Below, one piece after another: positions 1 through 9,345 of a DNA stretch of 27,011 nt. Below the pieces are notes generated by a model. The model was not told where the DNA came from and did no database searches. It saw nothing but the letters and a program-made list of their open reading frames with translations. Location: contig PJRA01000343.1 in the NCBI GenBank assembly GCA_016987375.1, positions 1,207,590-1,234,600 of the forward strand, read 5' to 3'. Position 1 is the first letter of the stretch. The number at the start of each line of letters is the position of its first letter. Source of the stretch: Brachionus koreanus. Its lineage: Eukaryota > Rotifera > Eurotatoria > Ploima > Brachionidae. The position numbers were made by a program, and so were the translations under genes.

Positions 1-430
1 TTTTTCTTCCTTTTTTCCACTTCTCTTTTCTTTTTCTCATATTTTCTTCCTGATGTTAAATTTAATTTAGAGTATCCGTAAGCCTCCTCGGTGGCTAACT
101 TGCAGCATCAGGTTAAATTAATTATTTAATTTAACCATTAAAAAATGTAAAATTTGCAAAAAATAAAGTATAAAAAAATACTTAAAAATAATTCTACTAT
201 TTTTAATATTTTCCACTAATAAATAATTTAAACTTTTTTTATCGTGTTTACAAAATAAAATCTTTTTTTTTGCTAAAATATTGAAAAATACAAAAATAAT
301 AAGCTTACCTTATAAAATTTATATTTCATTATTAATAATATCAAATTTAATTTTATTATTAAAAAAATAAATTTTTGACTTGGACTTTAATTTTGGGCTT
401 TTAAACAACTCTGTTTGTGTCTTAATGACT
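1..430. other. Non-coding stretch, probably intron of the ADAM/ShKT/EGF gene
   Basis: No exon-like reading frame is visible. The stretch opens with a pyrimidine-rich run (1-50). It then holds a short, relatively G+C-rich patch (about 72-115, containing GCCTCCTCGGTGGCTAACTT) bounded by the inverted words CCTGATG (near 50) and CATCAGG (near 108). The rest is A/T homopolymer-like. Since the first visible exon at 1016 needs an upstream exon joined in phase 0, this stretch is probably intronic. Confidence 0.4.
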
Positions 431-544
431 GTATTGTGAAATTCAAATACATCAAAAAAGAAAAGAATTATATATAATATTTTATCAAAAAAAGAAAGAA
501 TTTTGTTTTCTTTTTATTTTAATTTCACAATATCCTTAATGACT
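421..544. mobile_element. Candidate MITE with 10-bp target-site duplication
   Basis: The 10-mer CTTAATGACT occurs exactly at 421-430 and again at 535-544. The 104 bp between the copies begin GTATTGTGAAATT and end AATTTCACAATATC, so the ends are near-perfect terminal inverted repeats of about 13 bp. The interior is A+T-rich and non-coding. Direct repeat, inverted repeat, inverted repeat, direct repeat is the layout of a non-autonomous DNA transposon. A duplication of 9-10 bp would fit Mutator-like elements, but family assignment from length alone is inference. Confidence 0.6.
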
Positions 545-1015
545 AATGTGGTATAACAAACCATTTGAATAAAAGACAGGAAAAAAGTTTTAACTTAAAA
601 TTTTTAATTTTAATGAGGTAATAACTACAGTCGTACAATCCAATGTTTTACTTTGAGGACTTTCAAATTTCTAAAAATTATTTAATACAATTTAATAAAA
701 GAAAAGTCAAAAATCGTCATATTGTTCAGTTTGTTCATTTTTTAAATGATGAATCCTGAAAATTGTTTGATATTTGAATGAATAGCAATGTAAAAAAATT
801 TTTGTTTGACCATAAACAATGACTTGGGTATTTTTTTCTTGTTGACAAATTTGGACTTTAAATGAAAAAAGTTTAAAAAAAATTAACTTAAATTATAAAA
901 ATATCAAAAGATTTCAAATTTCAATATCTATTAAGAAAAATTTTAGAATGAAATGAAGTTTTTTTTCTAAAGATGTCTAGAATTTTTATTTTTTTTTACG
1001 CTATTTTTCTTTTAG
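545..1015. other. Non-coding A+T-rich stretch ending in a splice acceptor
   Basis: No coding or repeat structure is recognised here. Its right end is a pyrimidine-rich tract followed by TTTTAG at 1010-1015, the acceptor for the first visible exon of the ADAM/ShKT/EGF gene. Confidence 0.5.
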
Positions 1016-4000
1016 GATAGAAGTAATGATATGTGTTTAACACTATCTTGTCGCGTAAATTCAGAAGCCACTGAATGTACAAGAACTTCGGGTTTGGGTG
1101 CTGCTATCGGAACTGTCTGTGATCAAGGAAAAGTAAACCTAAGTTTGATTTATAATTATTCAATTTTTAAGTTCTTTTTTTTATCAAGATGTGCTCAAAT
1201 GGTGAATGTGTACAAAATCTACAGGCTCCTCTTGACAACTGTGTTTTCGGTGATGACGTGGTCGTCAACATTCAAGTAATTTCAGATCCATTGCCAAAAA
1301 ATCAACTGACTTGTCAGGAAACATTGGATTATTTGTCCAGCATTGGTCGATATCCTTATGCTTACTGTAATGACCCCAATTTTTCCAAAACCTGCTGTCA
1401 AACATGTAGAAGTAATTCAAACACAAATTTGTATTTCTATTTTTAATATTCTAAAACTAAGAATACTCCTCAATCACTTGCGTTGATGTTCAATATAATT
1501 GTCCTAGTTGGATTAGCTTGTGCGGTTCAGGAGCAATCATTGGCGGACAAGATATCGATGTTTTGTGTCCAAGAACGTGTAATGTTTGCCAATCAAAGCC
1601 TATATATTGTACTGATTCAGATACATTGTGCCAAAATGGAGGCACTTGTCAAAACTTAACTATTCCTGTAGAGCAATTATCCGAGACTATCGTTGGCTTT
1701 GAATGTGCTTGTCCCACTGGATACACAGGCTATATGTGCGAAATAAGTAAATAATAATTAAAGCATTTTATTTTTGTATTTTTAATATTTTTAAAAGAAA
1801 ATCCTTGTTTGCCTGATCCCTGTGAAAATGGTGGTAGATGTCAGACTTTAGGCTCAAATGGCTATGCATGTCTATGCCCAGTCGGATGTACTGGATACAA
1901 TTGTTCAACATGTAAAATTTAAATAAAAAATAAAGTTTGTAATATTAATTGAAAAAAATTAAAAGGCTCTAATGTTTGCACTGAATCAACATGCAACTTT
2001 AATGGTGCATGTTCAGATGACGGTGGTCAAATTAAATGCACCTGCAATCCAAACTTCACTGGTGATACTTGTGAAACCCAACTTCCTTGCAGTCAAGTAA
2101 CATGTTTAAATGGTGGAACGGTAATTTAAATATTTTTTTATCTAAACTCTTTTGTTTCTAATTAATCTCTAATTGAATATTATATTTCCAAGGAGTTTTG
2201 AATTTAGAGAATAAAAATAAATTAACTACTATAAAATAAAAAACGTAGATTGAAGTTTTTAATCAAATTTTTAAAATATTGATCAAATATTTTTTATAAT
2301 TAATCTAAAATGTATTTAAAAACTAAAAAACATGTATAAAAAGTAATTCACTGACATAGTGCTGTAAAAAAAACGTGTGTGTCACTAACTGTGCCATTTA
2401 TATTCAATAAACTAAACTAAACTAACGTTGGTCTTATAGATAAGCTAGCTCTGCGAATTGTATCAATTGATGCGAAAATTTAGAATTTTATTGCTTTTTT
2501 TTTCATACATGTTATTTGAAATGGTGTGCTTACTTTTACTTTTAGAAAATACATATTAAATATAATACATATTTAATATTAAATATATAAGTAGAGTCAA
2601 TAACTGTAAAAGCTCTTAGAAAAAAGTGAAAATCAGCTTTTATTTTATTTAATCAGCTTTTATTTAGTGTGGGCTATTTTTAAGTATTTTTTAGTTTTAT
2701 TTAAAATTTTTTACGAAAAAATGTTCTTTTGAATACTTTAAAATTAAATAAAAAAAATTATTTTCAAGTGTGAAAACCAAGGCATCAATGCAGTTTGCAA
2801 TTGTGTACAACCGTTCACCGGTGAAACATGTGAAATTATCAATGACTGCTTTTCCAATCCATGCCAAAATTTAGCTGCTTGCGTTTCACAATCAAATGGC
2901 GGCTATACTTGTTTCTGCATCAACGACTTTACTGGAACAAATTGCGAAATTCCACCAGCAAACTTTTCTTCAAGTATTACTTCAACGAGTTCAACCATCA
3001 CTACAACTACAACTTCTACAACCACCACTACGACTACTACTACTTCTATAACCACAACCACAACTTCTACTACCAATACTGTTTCTTCCTCAACATCGAC
3101 GCCTACTTCTACCACTTTTACAACTTCCACAACTAGCACAATTCCTTCAAGTCCAATAACTTCTACTTTCATTTCAACTGTAAGCACTTCTGTTCAAAAT
3201 TGTGTTGATCTACAGCCTACATGTCCAGAATTTAAAAATTTATGTGGAACATCAATAGGTGATATAACCATTAGTTCAATATGTCCTTTGACTTGTGGGG
3301 TTTGTTCAAGTAAGTTTTCTTTTTTTCCTTATTTTTAATTTTAGGATGAATAAATTTTAAATAAAGTTGGATCATCTTCTTCAGCAACTACAACAACAGC
3401 AACAACATCAACAAGTACATCAACAACATCAATAAGTACATCAACAAGTACATCAACAACAATAACAACCACAACCAGTCGAATAGAGAATACAAGTATC
3501 TTATCCAATAAAAAATTTATTTTAGATTAAGTAGCATTCTATTAAGGCAATGTTTGCTTACCAAATCCTTGCCAAAACCAAGGAATTTGCATCGTTATAT
3601 CATCGAATACAGCAGTCTGTCAGTGTCCATCTGCTTTTACTGGCTTTCTTTGTGAATACCGTAACCCGTGCATTGATTCTCCATGTTCAAATGGAGCCAC
3701 ATGTACTGTTATCGGAATATCGGCCAATGCTCCAATTTACAGATGCATTTGTCCCAATGGATTCACTGGATCAAAGTGTGACATTAATATTAACAATCAA
3801 TGTACAGTTAATTTTTGCTTTAATGGTGGAACTTGTATCATTAATCCAAATACTGGTCTAACCACTTGTACTTGTCCACCACTTTACACAGGCAACAGAT
3901 GTCAACAAGTCTTTAATCCTTGCTGGAATGCAGACAATAAGCCAGTTTGCCAGAACAATGCGCCATGCACAATTAATCTAGGCGTGCCTCCTTATTATCA

Positions 4001-4355
4001 ATGTTTATGTCCAAGTGGCTTTTTTGGTAACAATTGTCAATTTAGAATTTCGACTACAACTTCAATACCGGCTACGACTCCATTTAATCCCGGAAATGAC
4101 AGCTGTATTGACACTGATGAAGCATTTTGTCAAAATTATGCCAATTTTTATTGTCAAGATTCATTTTCTGTTGCCATTGGTATACAACGCATTCCGTTTG
4201 TTACCTATTGTCGTAAATCGTGCAATAGATGCGATTCTACAAGTGCATGTGTTGATTCTCAAGTTGCCTGCCAAAATTGGCCTGCATTTAATCTTTGCTC
4301 CAGATTGGCCAATATTTTTCCACATCCGTGTCCAAAATCATGCGGAATTTGCTGA
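1016..4355 (+). CDS. ADAM-cysteine-rich / ShKT / EGF mosaic protein, 3' part of gene (5' end outside window)
   Basis: Eight exons join in one frame: 1016-1132, 1189-1411, 1462-1746, 1798-1911, 1966-2120, 2769-3309, 3367-3495, 3547-4355 (stop TGA). They give 790 residues; introns are 50-57 bp except one of 648 bp. Residues 7-49 (CLTLSC ... GTVCDQGK, MCSNGECV) match the cysteine-rich segment that follows the catalytic domain in ADAMTS-type metalloproteases, so a zinc-protease part is expected upstream. Then come two ShKT modules, four EGF (the fourth spans the large intron), a fifth EGF, a Thr/Ser-rich linker, a third ShKT, a second Thr/Ser-rich linker, four EGF, a short linker and two ShKT modules ending at the stop. 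ShKT modules show CP.TC..C or C.KSC..C ends; EGF modules show C.NGG.C and C.C...(F/Y)(T/F)G..C. Most introns are phase 1, usual for shuffled extracellular modules. A secreted matrix or cuticle enzyme or adhesion protein is inferred; the exon at 3367 may instead begin at 3385. Confidence 0.88.
2121..2768 (+). other. Large intron with a possible retroposon tail
   Basis: This 648-bp intron splits an EGF module between its third and fourth cysteines (the exon ends CLNGGT and the next begins CENQG). It is over ten times longer than its neighbours. Around 2350-2430 it contains a less A+T-rich segment ending in TTCAATAAACTAAACTAAAC, an AATAAA followed by an (AAACT)n run. That looks like the 3' tail of a LINE or SINE insertion, which could explain the length. 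No reverse-transcriptase reading frame is visible here. Confidence 0.4.
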
Positions 4356-4463
4356 AAAATTTATCTATTTAAAAAATTTGAAATTAACTAAAATATTTAG
4401 AAATAGCTTAATATATTTTATAATATTTGTTGTATTTTAAAATAACAAAATTTTATTTCAATC

Positions 4464-4469
4464 AATAAA
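4464..4469 (+). promoter_or_regulatory. Polyadenylation signal AATAAA of the ADAM/ShKT/EGF gene
   Basis: AATAAA lies 109 bp after the stop codon and is the first canonical signal downstream, giving a 3' UTR of about 130 nt. Confidence 0.5.
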
Positions 4470-4485
4470 TTTTCAAGTTTGATTT

Positions 4486-5837
4486 TTTAGATTATAGATT
4501 TTAAATCTAGTTAACATATTTATAATTAACGAAGGTAGACATCTCCGTTTTTTTAGCATACGAACAGCCCCAGATATTTTTTCATCTCTGCTATGCACTT
4601 TGAGGTTAGTCACTCTTCAATCAATGAATAGCTTATTTACATCTAATAAATAATTTCACATTTTCATGTTTTTATATTTTCCAAATATTTTATGAATTTT
4701 TTAAAAACTTTCCTAAAATATTTAATTATTAAAATGCAAAATTTAAAATGCCTGAAATATTGCACAAAATTCTAAGAATTTAAAAATATTAAACTTTGCC
4801 GTTTTCTTCTGACTGTATAAGATTGAAGGGTTACATTATTCTTAAAATTTTTTTTTTCAAAGAGGCACATATATGTGAAGCGCTCAAAAGCTTGGTAATT
4901 GACATATATTTTTAGAGCCATTGAGCTCCTCAACTAGTTCTGAGAGAAATGGATTAAATTCTAAAAATTTCTTTATTTGTATGGTCAAATTCATTCAAAA
5001 TGAAATAAGCCTCTTTGGTCTAAAGCTTTTGATTATTTTTGCCAAAAGTATTCATTTTAATTTTTAATTTTGATTTTTAGTAAATATTTTTATTTTATTT
5101 TTAAATGTTAGATATTTTAAAATATTTATTATACTTAAATTTGTTATTTTTTGCAAAACTAATTTCAATTTTATTTTTATATTACTTTACATCTTAAATT
5201 TTTCGCATTTTACATTTCCGCTTCAAATTTTCGCAAGTTAATAAAAGTTGTCTAAAAAACGGAATTTTCGTTTATGTAAAAACCGACCTAGAATCATTTC
5301 CCATTCTTTCTCTTTCTTTTTCTTTCTTTCAGCATATACCAAGTTTTAATTTTACAATTCTTTAATAAATTAAAGACAAAAAAAAATTTTTTAATAAAAC
5401 ATGTTTTTAGGGATATTTAAATTCAAGATATTATCACTTTATTGATAAATAATTAAGAGCATTTGTATTTTCTTTTAATTTTTTTTGTTTTTAAAATTTT
5501 GTTAATGGATTATATTTGAACGTCTGTTTGAAAGTTACATGCTTATTAGTTAAAAATTAAAAAAAAAACTAAAGAGAATTCAAAGTGAAAAATGCTTTGG
5601 TTTACAAATTAGTATTAGATTATTTTTATCTTAATTTAAGTTGATTTCTACATAAAAATAGTAATAGTTATTTGCACCATTAAATAAATTCATCTTAAAT
5701 TCTGTTTAAAATCTAGAAAAAAATTAAAACTGATTATTTAGTATTTTTAAACTTGAATAAAAATTTTGTTGAAAAAAAAATTTATTCTTCATATTTACAA
5801 AAAAAAAAGGAATTTATAAATTTTATAATTTACAATA
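4486..5837. other. Intergenic, no gene recognised
   Basis: A+T-rich spacer between two convergent genes. A slightly richer patch at 4540-4625 and a weak inverted pair (AAAGAGGC near 4859, GCCTCTTT near 5011) are the only structure I see. A pyrimidine run (TTTCTTT repeats, 5305-5332) is low-complexity. No open frame of note on either strand. Confidence 0.4.
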
Positions 5838-5838
5838 T

Positions 5839-5844
5839 TTTATT
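5839..5844 (-). promoter_or_regulatory. Polyadenylation signal AATAAA for the Ser/Asn-rich gene
   Basis: TTTATT on the plus strand reads AATAAA on the minus strand, about 120 nt after the stop codon at 5965-5967. A genuine mRNA 3' end is plausible here. Confidence 0.4.
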
Positions 5845-5964
5845 TTTTTGTCATAATTAATTAAAATATGGATGATAATTCGGTATAGCAATCGCTAGTT
5901 ACAAACAAGCCATTATTGTGTGGATCTTAAATTAAAAGGAAAATTTAAAAAATTCCATCCCGAC

Positions 5965-6756
5965 TTAATCTACAAATTTACTTTCAATTTCAAGATTGAA
6001 AATTTTGTTATCATCCTCGCTGAGTCTGTAATTTTCATTTTCAATCGAATACATTTGCCTCATGTTTTCAGTATTACCGAATGATCTTAGATCAAGTTCA
6101 TTTTCAAAGCTATTCTTATTAACACAATATCTGCCTGTAGAGCTATAGGAAACGTTGTTCAGCGGTAAACTATTGGAAAAAATATCACCACTCGATTTGT
6201 GTGTTGGTTCGTAGTATGGATTGTAATAGGACATTTGACAAGTTTCATAATTTCCCGTGTAGGAATTGCTCATTTTGTTCAAGCTTTCAAAAGTGTCGTC
6301 ATCATAAGAGCTTAAACCTAAAGAGTAACTTTGGGTCTTGACATCCAACAAATCATTGTTAAAAAATTCAATCTGAAACTTATCAAAATCTTCTTTTCCA
6401 CTTTGACCTAGGAATTCAGTTTGATTTTTATTTCCTGATTCTCCAGTTTTTTCAGAAAAATTTCTAAAATTTGATTTTTGATTTCGATGCTTAGATGTTA
6501 GCTTGGACCTTCGTCCTATTTTGTTCTTTTCCAAATATTTTTCTAAAAATAAATTGCGAAATTCTTTTATAACGTCCATATTTTCACTGGTTGATTCCAA
6601 TAAAAGTTGCCTGCTTGGCGTTAAAGATGATGAAAAAGAGGACGAGCATGATGTGGACAATAAGTTGGCTGAACCAGACTCATCAGATAAACTCGATCCA
6701 AGAGAATCTTTGCTTTTTTTTATGGGAAAATTAGCTTCAGATCTAAAAGTATTCAT
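5965..6756 (-). CDS. Ser/Asn-rich hypothetical protein, 263 aa
   Basis: This is an unbroken frame of 264 codons in very A+T-rich DNA where stops are frequent, so it is very probably coding. The first ATG is at 6756 (MNTFRSEANF); the frame runs seven codons further upstream without an ATG. Residues 17-50 are Ser-rich (DSLGSS ... SCSSSFSSSL). A short charged stretch at about 62-90 (FRNLFLEKYLEKNKIGRRSK) could form a helix with a basic end, resembling a nuclear-localisation patch. The C-terminal half is rich in Asn, Ser, Tyr and acidic residues. There is no signal peptide, membrane segment or recognised domain. A mostly disordered regulatory protein is plausible, but I do not recognise it. Near the start the message also reads ACTTTTAG, a fair splice acceptor after the ATG, so this could instead be the last exon of a longer gene. 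Confidence 0.65.
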   Translation of the reverse strand: MNTFRSEANFPIKKSKDSLGSSLSDESGSANLLSTSCSSSFSSSLTPSRQLLLESTSENMDVIKEFRNLFLEKYLEKNKIGRRSKLTSKHRNQKSNFRNFSEKTGESGNKNQTEFLGQSGKEDFDKFQIEFFNNDLLDVKTQSYSLGLSSYDDDTFESLNKMSNSYTGNYETCQMSYYNPYYEPTHKSSGDIFSNSLPLNNVSYSSTGRYCVNKNSFENELDLRSFGNTENMRQMYSIENENYRLSEDDNKIFNLEIESKFVD

Positions 6757-6777
6757 CGGCAAAAAAATAAAAATCAA

Positions 6778-7548
6778 TCAAATTCTTTTGGTATAAAATA
6801 AGCTTTGTTTTATATGGTATTTCAGAGTTTTATCTAAAAAATGTGTTGGTGTTTCTATTTCGAATGTAATTTTAGTCTAAGATTAGATATTTTTTTGGAG
6901 TTTTTCTATTATGTAATTGATACCATAAATTGATTTTTGCCCAGGTGAAATGGTTCCCCTACAAAATAAAATAAGCGTTCTTGAGATCAAAATGAGCACT
7001 TTTTTCATTAATAGTTGATTTTTTAAGAAAGATTAAGCTTAAATCTGTGTTTTGATAAATGCAACTTCTTGATTCTAATTTTAAAAAATCAAGATTTACA
7101 CCCTTGATGGATGGGATTGCCAAAGAGACGAGAATTTTTCTATATTTAGATTTAAATAACTTAATTTTTAACTAAATTTTTTTTTCGAATTTTGTAACTA
7201 AAGCAAAAGTTATTAATTATAGTTAAAAACTATAGTTATTAATTTTATTTTAGAAATTGATCGCGAAGTATAATCTTTACCCATATCTTTATTAACAATT
7301 ACCAAAATTATAACTATTTATTTATTTTTAGATCTGTACCGAGCCAAAGCTCCTTCAGATTTAAAAAAATAATTAAAAAAATAAAAAATGTCATAATCGA
7401 AATAAAGTAAGATAAAATACTTTAAAAATAGAATAATTTTAAAATTAAAATTAAATAAATTTAGATAAAAAGTTACAGAATACATTTATAAAAATGTCAT
7501 TTGGCTCTGGAAAAAAGGAGGAAATAGTATGGTAGCAATTAGACAATG
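6778..7548. other. Spacer, no gene recognised
   Basis: A+T-rich DNA with no reading frame or repeat I can support. It would hold the promoter, or an upstream intron, of the minus-strand Ser/Asn-rich gene. Confidence 0.35.
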
Positions 7549-7674
7549 GAGTCGAACAGACTTGTTTTTAAGTCACAAGTCTTTAATTTTTTTTTTAAGT
7601 CAAGTCATAACTTTGACTTAAATTTTTGTGACTTAGACTTAAAACTGTGACTTAAAAGCAAGTCTGGAGTCGAA
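7549..7674 (+). mobile_element. hAT-like MITE, copy 1, with exact 8-bp target-site duplication
   Basis: The octamer GAGTCGAA occurs at 7549-7556 and 7667-7674, exactly flanking a 110-bp element (7557-7666) that begins CAGACTTG and ends CAAGTCTG. The inverted ends extend inward for about 25 bp with a few mismatches, and the interior repeats the word AAGTC/GACTT on both strands. An 8-bp duplication with CAG...CTG ends is the signature of the hAT superfamily. The element has no coding capacity. A second copy in the opposite orientation lies at 15395-15490. Confidence 0.8.
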
Positions 7675-8070
7675 TATCGATGTATCTTGATTCGAAACCT
7701 ATTTTATATTCAATATATCCTTTATTTTTCCTTCCAACAATCTAAGGTCCAATAGAACATATAATTTCTTAGTCTTGACCTGATAAATCTTTCTCACAAT
7801 TCACAATTTGAGTCTTCATTTGAGAATCACAAATTGAGAATGAGACATTTTTTAAAATTTCAATTTTCAAAAATGATCAAAAAATTTCTATCTTACCAAG
7901 TTATAGGGCCTGAATATGAACCCATGAATAATAATTAGTAAAAAATTAAAATTGCTTATATTTAAGTTAATTGTATTCACAAACTTTGTTCTCCTCGCTG
8001 GCTGGTATTCTAGAAATAAATTTCACATGTGTTAACAGCAGCTCCTTACTCTTGAATAATTTGACTTAAA
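7675..8070. other. Spacer between repeats
   Basis: No gene is seen. At about 7793-7850 there are alternating words CACAATTTGAG and CACAAATTGAG that form a weak imperfect palindrome of unknown meaning. Confidence 0.3.
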
Positions 8071-8249
8071 AATCAAAGGACCGGGGTCAATTTGGCACCT
8101 ACCATAGTGATGATTTCCATAAATTCAATTTTATTTTAAAATATTTATTTAAAGAAACAAGTTCAGAAAGTTTTAAGTGAATGTGATTTATTCTCTATAA
8201 GATAATAAAAGTATAAAAAGAGTTTCAAATTGTCACCGGTCTTTTGATT
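8071..8249. repeat. 179-bp element with 28-bp inverted ends
   Basis: The left end AATCAAAGGACCGGGGTCAA (from 8071) and the reverse complement of the right end, AATCAAAAGACCGGTGACAA (to 8249), match over about 28 bp with five mismatches. They are G+C-rich against the background. The interior is non-coding. No target-site duplication is evident at these borders, so a decayed MITE or a structured transcript are both possible. Confidence 0.5.
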
Positions 8250-8861
8250 GCTAAGTAATAAGAAATTCAATGGGGGATGACGAGGATACGCCAAATATTT
8301 AACTGCAAGAAAAATGTGTTAATCTATAGCTCAAAGTATCAAAAAATCCAAATTGGACCAAGAATGTACAAATGATGGAACAGTTTAATTTTTTTGTTTA
8401 TTTTTTTTTGCTTAATTGAGTTTTAATTTTGCTTGAATAAAAAATTTAATAAAAATTATGGCTTTTTCGTGGTAAAAAATATATTTTTTTAAATAAAAGC
8501 TCTTTTAGGTCATTTAAATTTTTCAACCCTTCTTTTCAAAATTTCCATTGCATTTAGGCCTGGTATTAATTAAACGATAATACATTTGGACCAAAATTCA
8601 CTTTTTAATAACTGATTTTCTAATTTAAAATTAACCTTTATCATCAATTTTGTAGCAAAATCCATGGATAGACAATTAGAAAAAAACATGAAAATCCAAA
8701 TTTTGTGTCCTTATGTGGATAATGTTTAATAAAGGAATTTTTTTTAAATCTAAAATGGTTTCCTAGATAAAGAATACAAAAGAAATAAACTATAAAAATT
8801 AAAAGTCTACTAAAGCGGCACTACATTAGTCGTAGAATATTACGTTTTATTAATCTTAAGG

Positions 8862-9204
8862 ACACAAAAGAATATTTAAAAAAAAAGCTGATTGCCTATA
8901 GCTCCAATTGAAAATCATAAACAAAAATTTAAATTTTATTAAATTTCTTTATTAAGGTCCAAATGTATCAGCTAATACAAAACTTGCATCACTCAAATTA
9001 TATATATGCAGAAAATTTTCTAATACAAAAACTTTATTTTAGATTTGCACAATTTTTGCAGAAATATAATTTGAGTGATACAAATTTTGTATCATCTGAT
9101 ACATTTGGACCTAAATAAAGAAATTTAATAAAATTTAAATTTTTGTTTATGATTTTCAATTGGAGCTATAGGCAATCAGCTTTTTTTTAAATATTCTTTT
9201 GTGT
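8862..9204. repeat. Large foldback (inverted repeat), element 1
   Basis: The left arm starts ACACAAAAGAATATTT at 8862, and the right arm ends as its reverse complement at 9204. The arms are about 145 bp each and differ only by a homopolymer indel and a few substitutions. A spacer of about 45-50 bp contains GATTTGCACAATTTTTGCAG. The inner arm carries AAATGTATCAG and ATCACTCAAATTA, which recur in the foldback at 26091-26413. A further partial copy of the word ATACATTTGGACC lies near 8580. No protein is encoded. The nearly identical arms point to a recent foldback transposon or MITE. Confidence 0.75.
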
Positions 9205-9345
9205 TTTTGTTTGTTGCTACAAAACTTACAATGCCTTTTTTAGACTAAATAATGAATACATTAAAATAAATTAAATTAAGATTCGTTTAAAAACATAATT
9301 AACGTTTTTGAACCATTCCGAAGAATATATCTAAAACGTAAATGA

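Noticed and set aside
2861..3136. Plus-strand frame rich in Tyr, Asn and His in the same interval
   Set aside because: It is an alternative frame of the EGF and Thr/Ser linker exon, whose cysteine pattern fixes the true frame.
2903..3187. 94-codon minus-strand frame rich in Val and Glu
   Set aside because: It is the antisense shadow of the Thr/Ser-rich (ACT/ACA/ACC) coding linker on the plus strand.
1016..4355. Reading the ShKT modules as a venom-type toxin gene
   Set aside because: ShKT modules here are embedded in a long mosaic with EGF and ADAM-type segments, the usual setting of non-toxin extracellular proteins.
3550..4440. Overlapping plus-strand frames of 103 and 141 codons
   Set aside because: They are out-of-frame readings of the last exon; only the frame ending at 4355 has EGF and ShKT cysteine spacing.
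4855..5020. AAAGAGGC / GCCTCTTT inverted pair as a possible MITE
   Set aside because: Only 8-10 bp match, with no target duplication and no second copy seen.
6503..6796. 97-codon plus-strand frame
   Set aside because: Antisense shadow of the Ser/Asn-rich minus-strand gene, with no ATG context or features of its own.
7680..7700. GGTTTCGAATC on the minus strand as a tRNA B box
   Set aside because: No A box or cloverleaf can be built around it.
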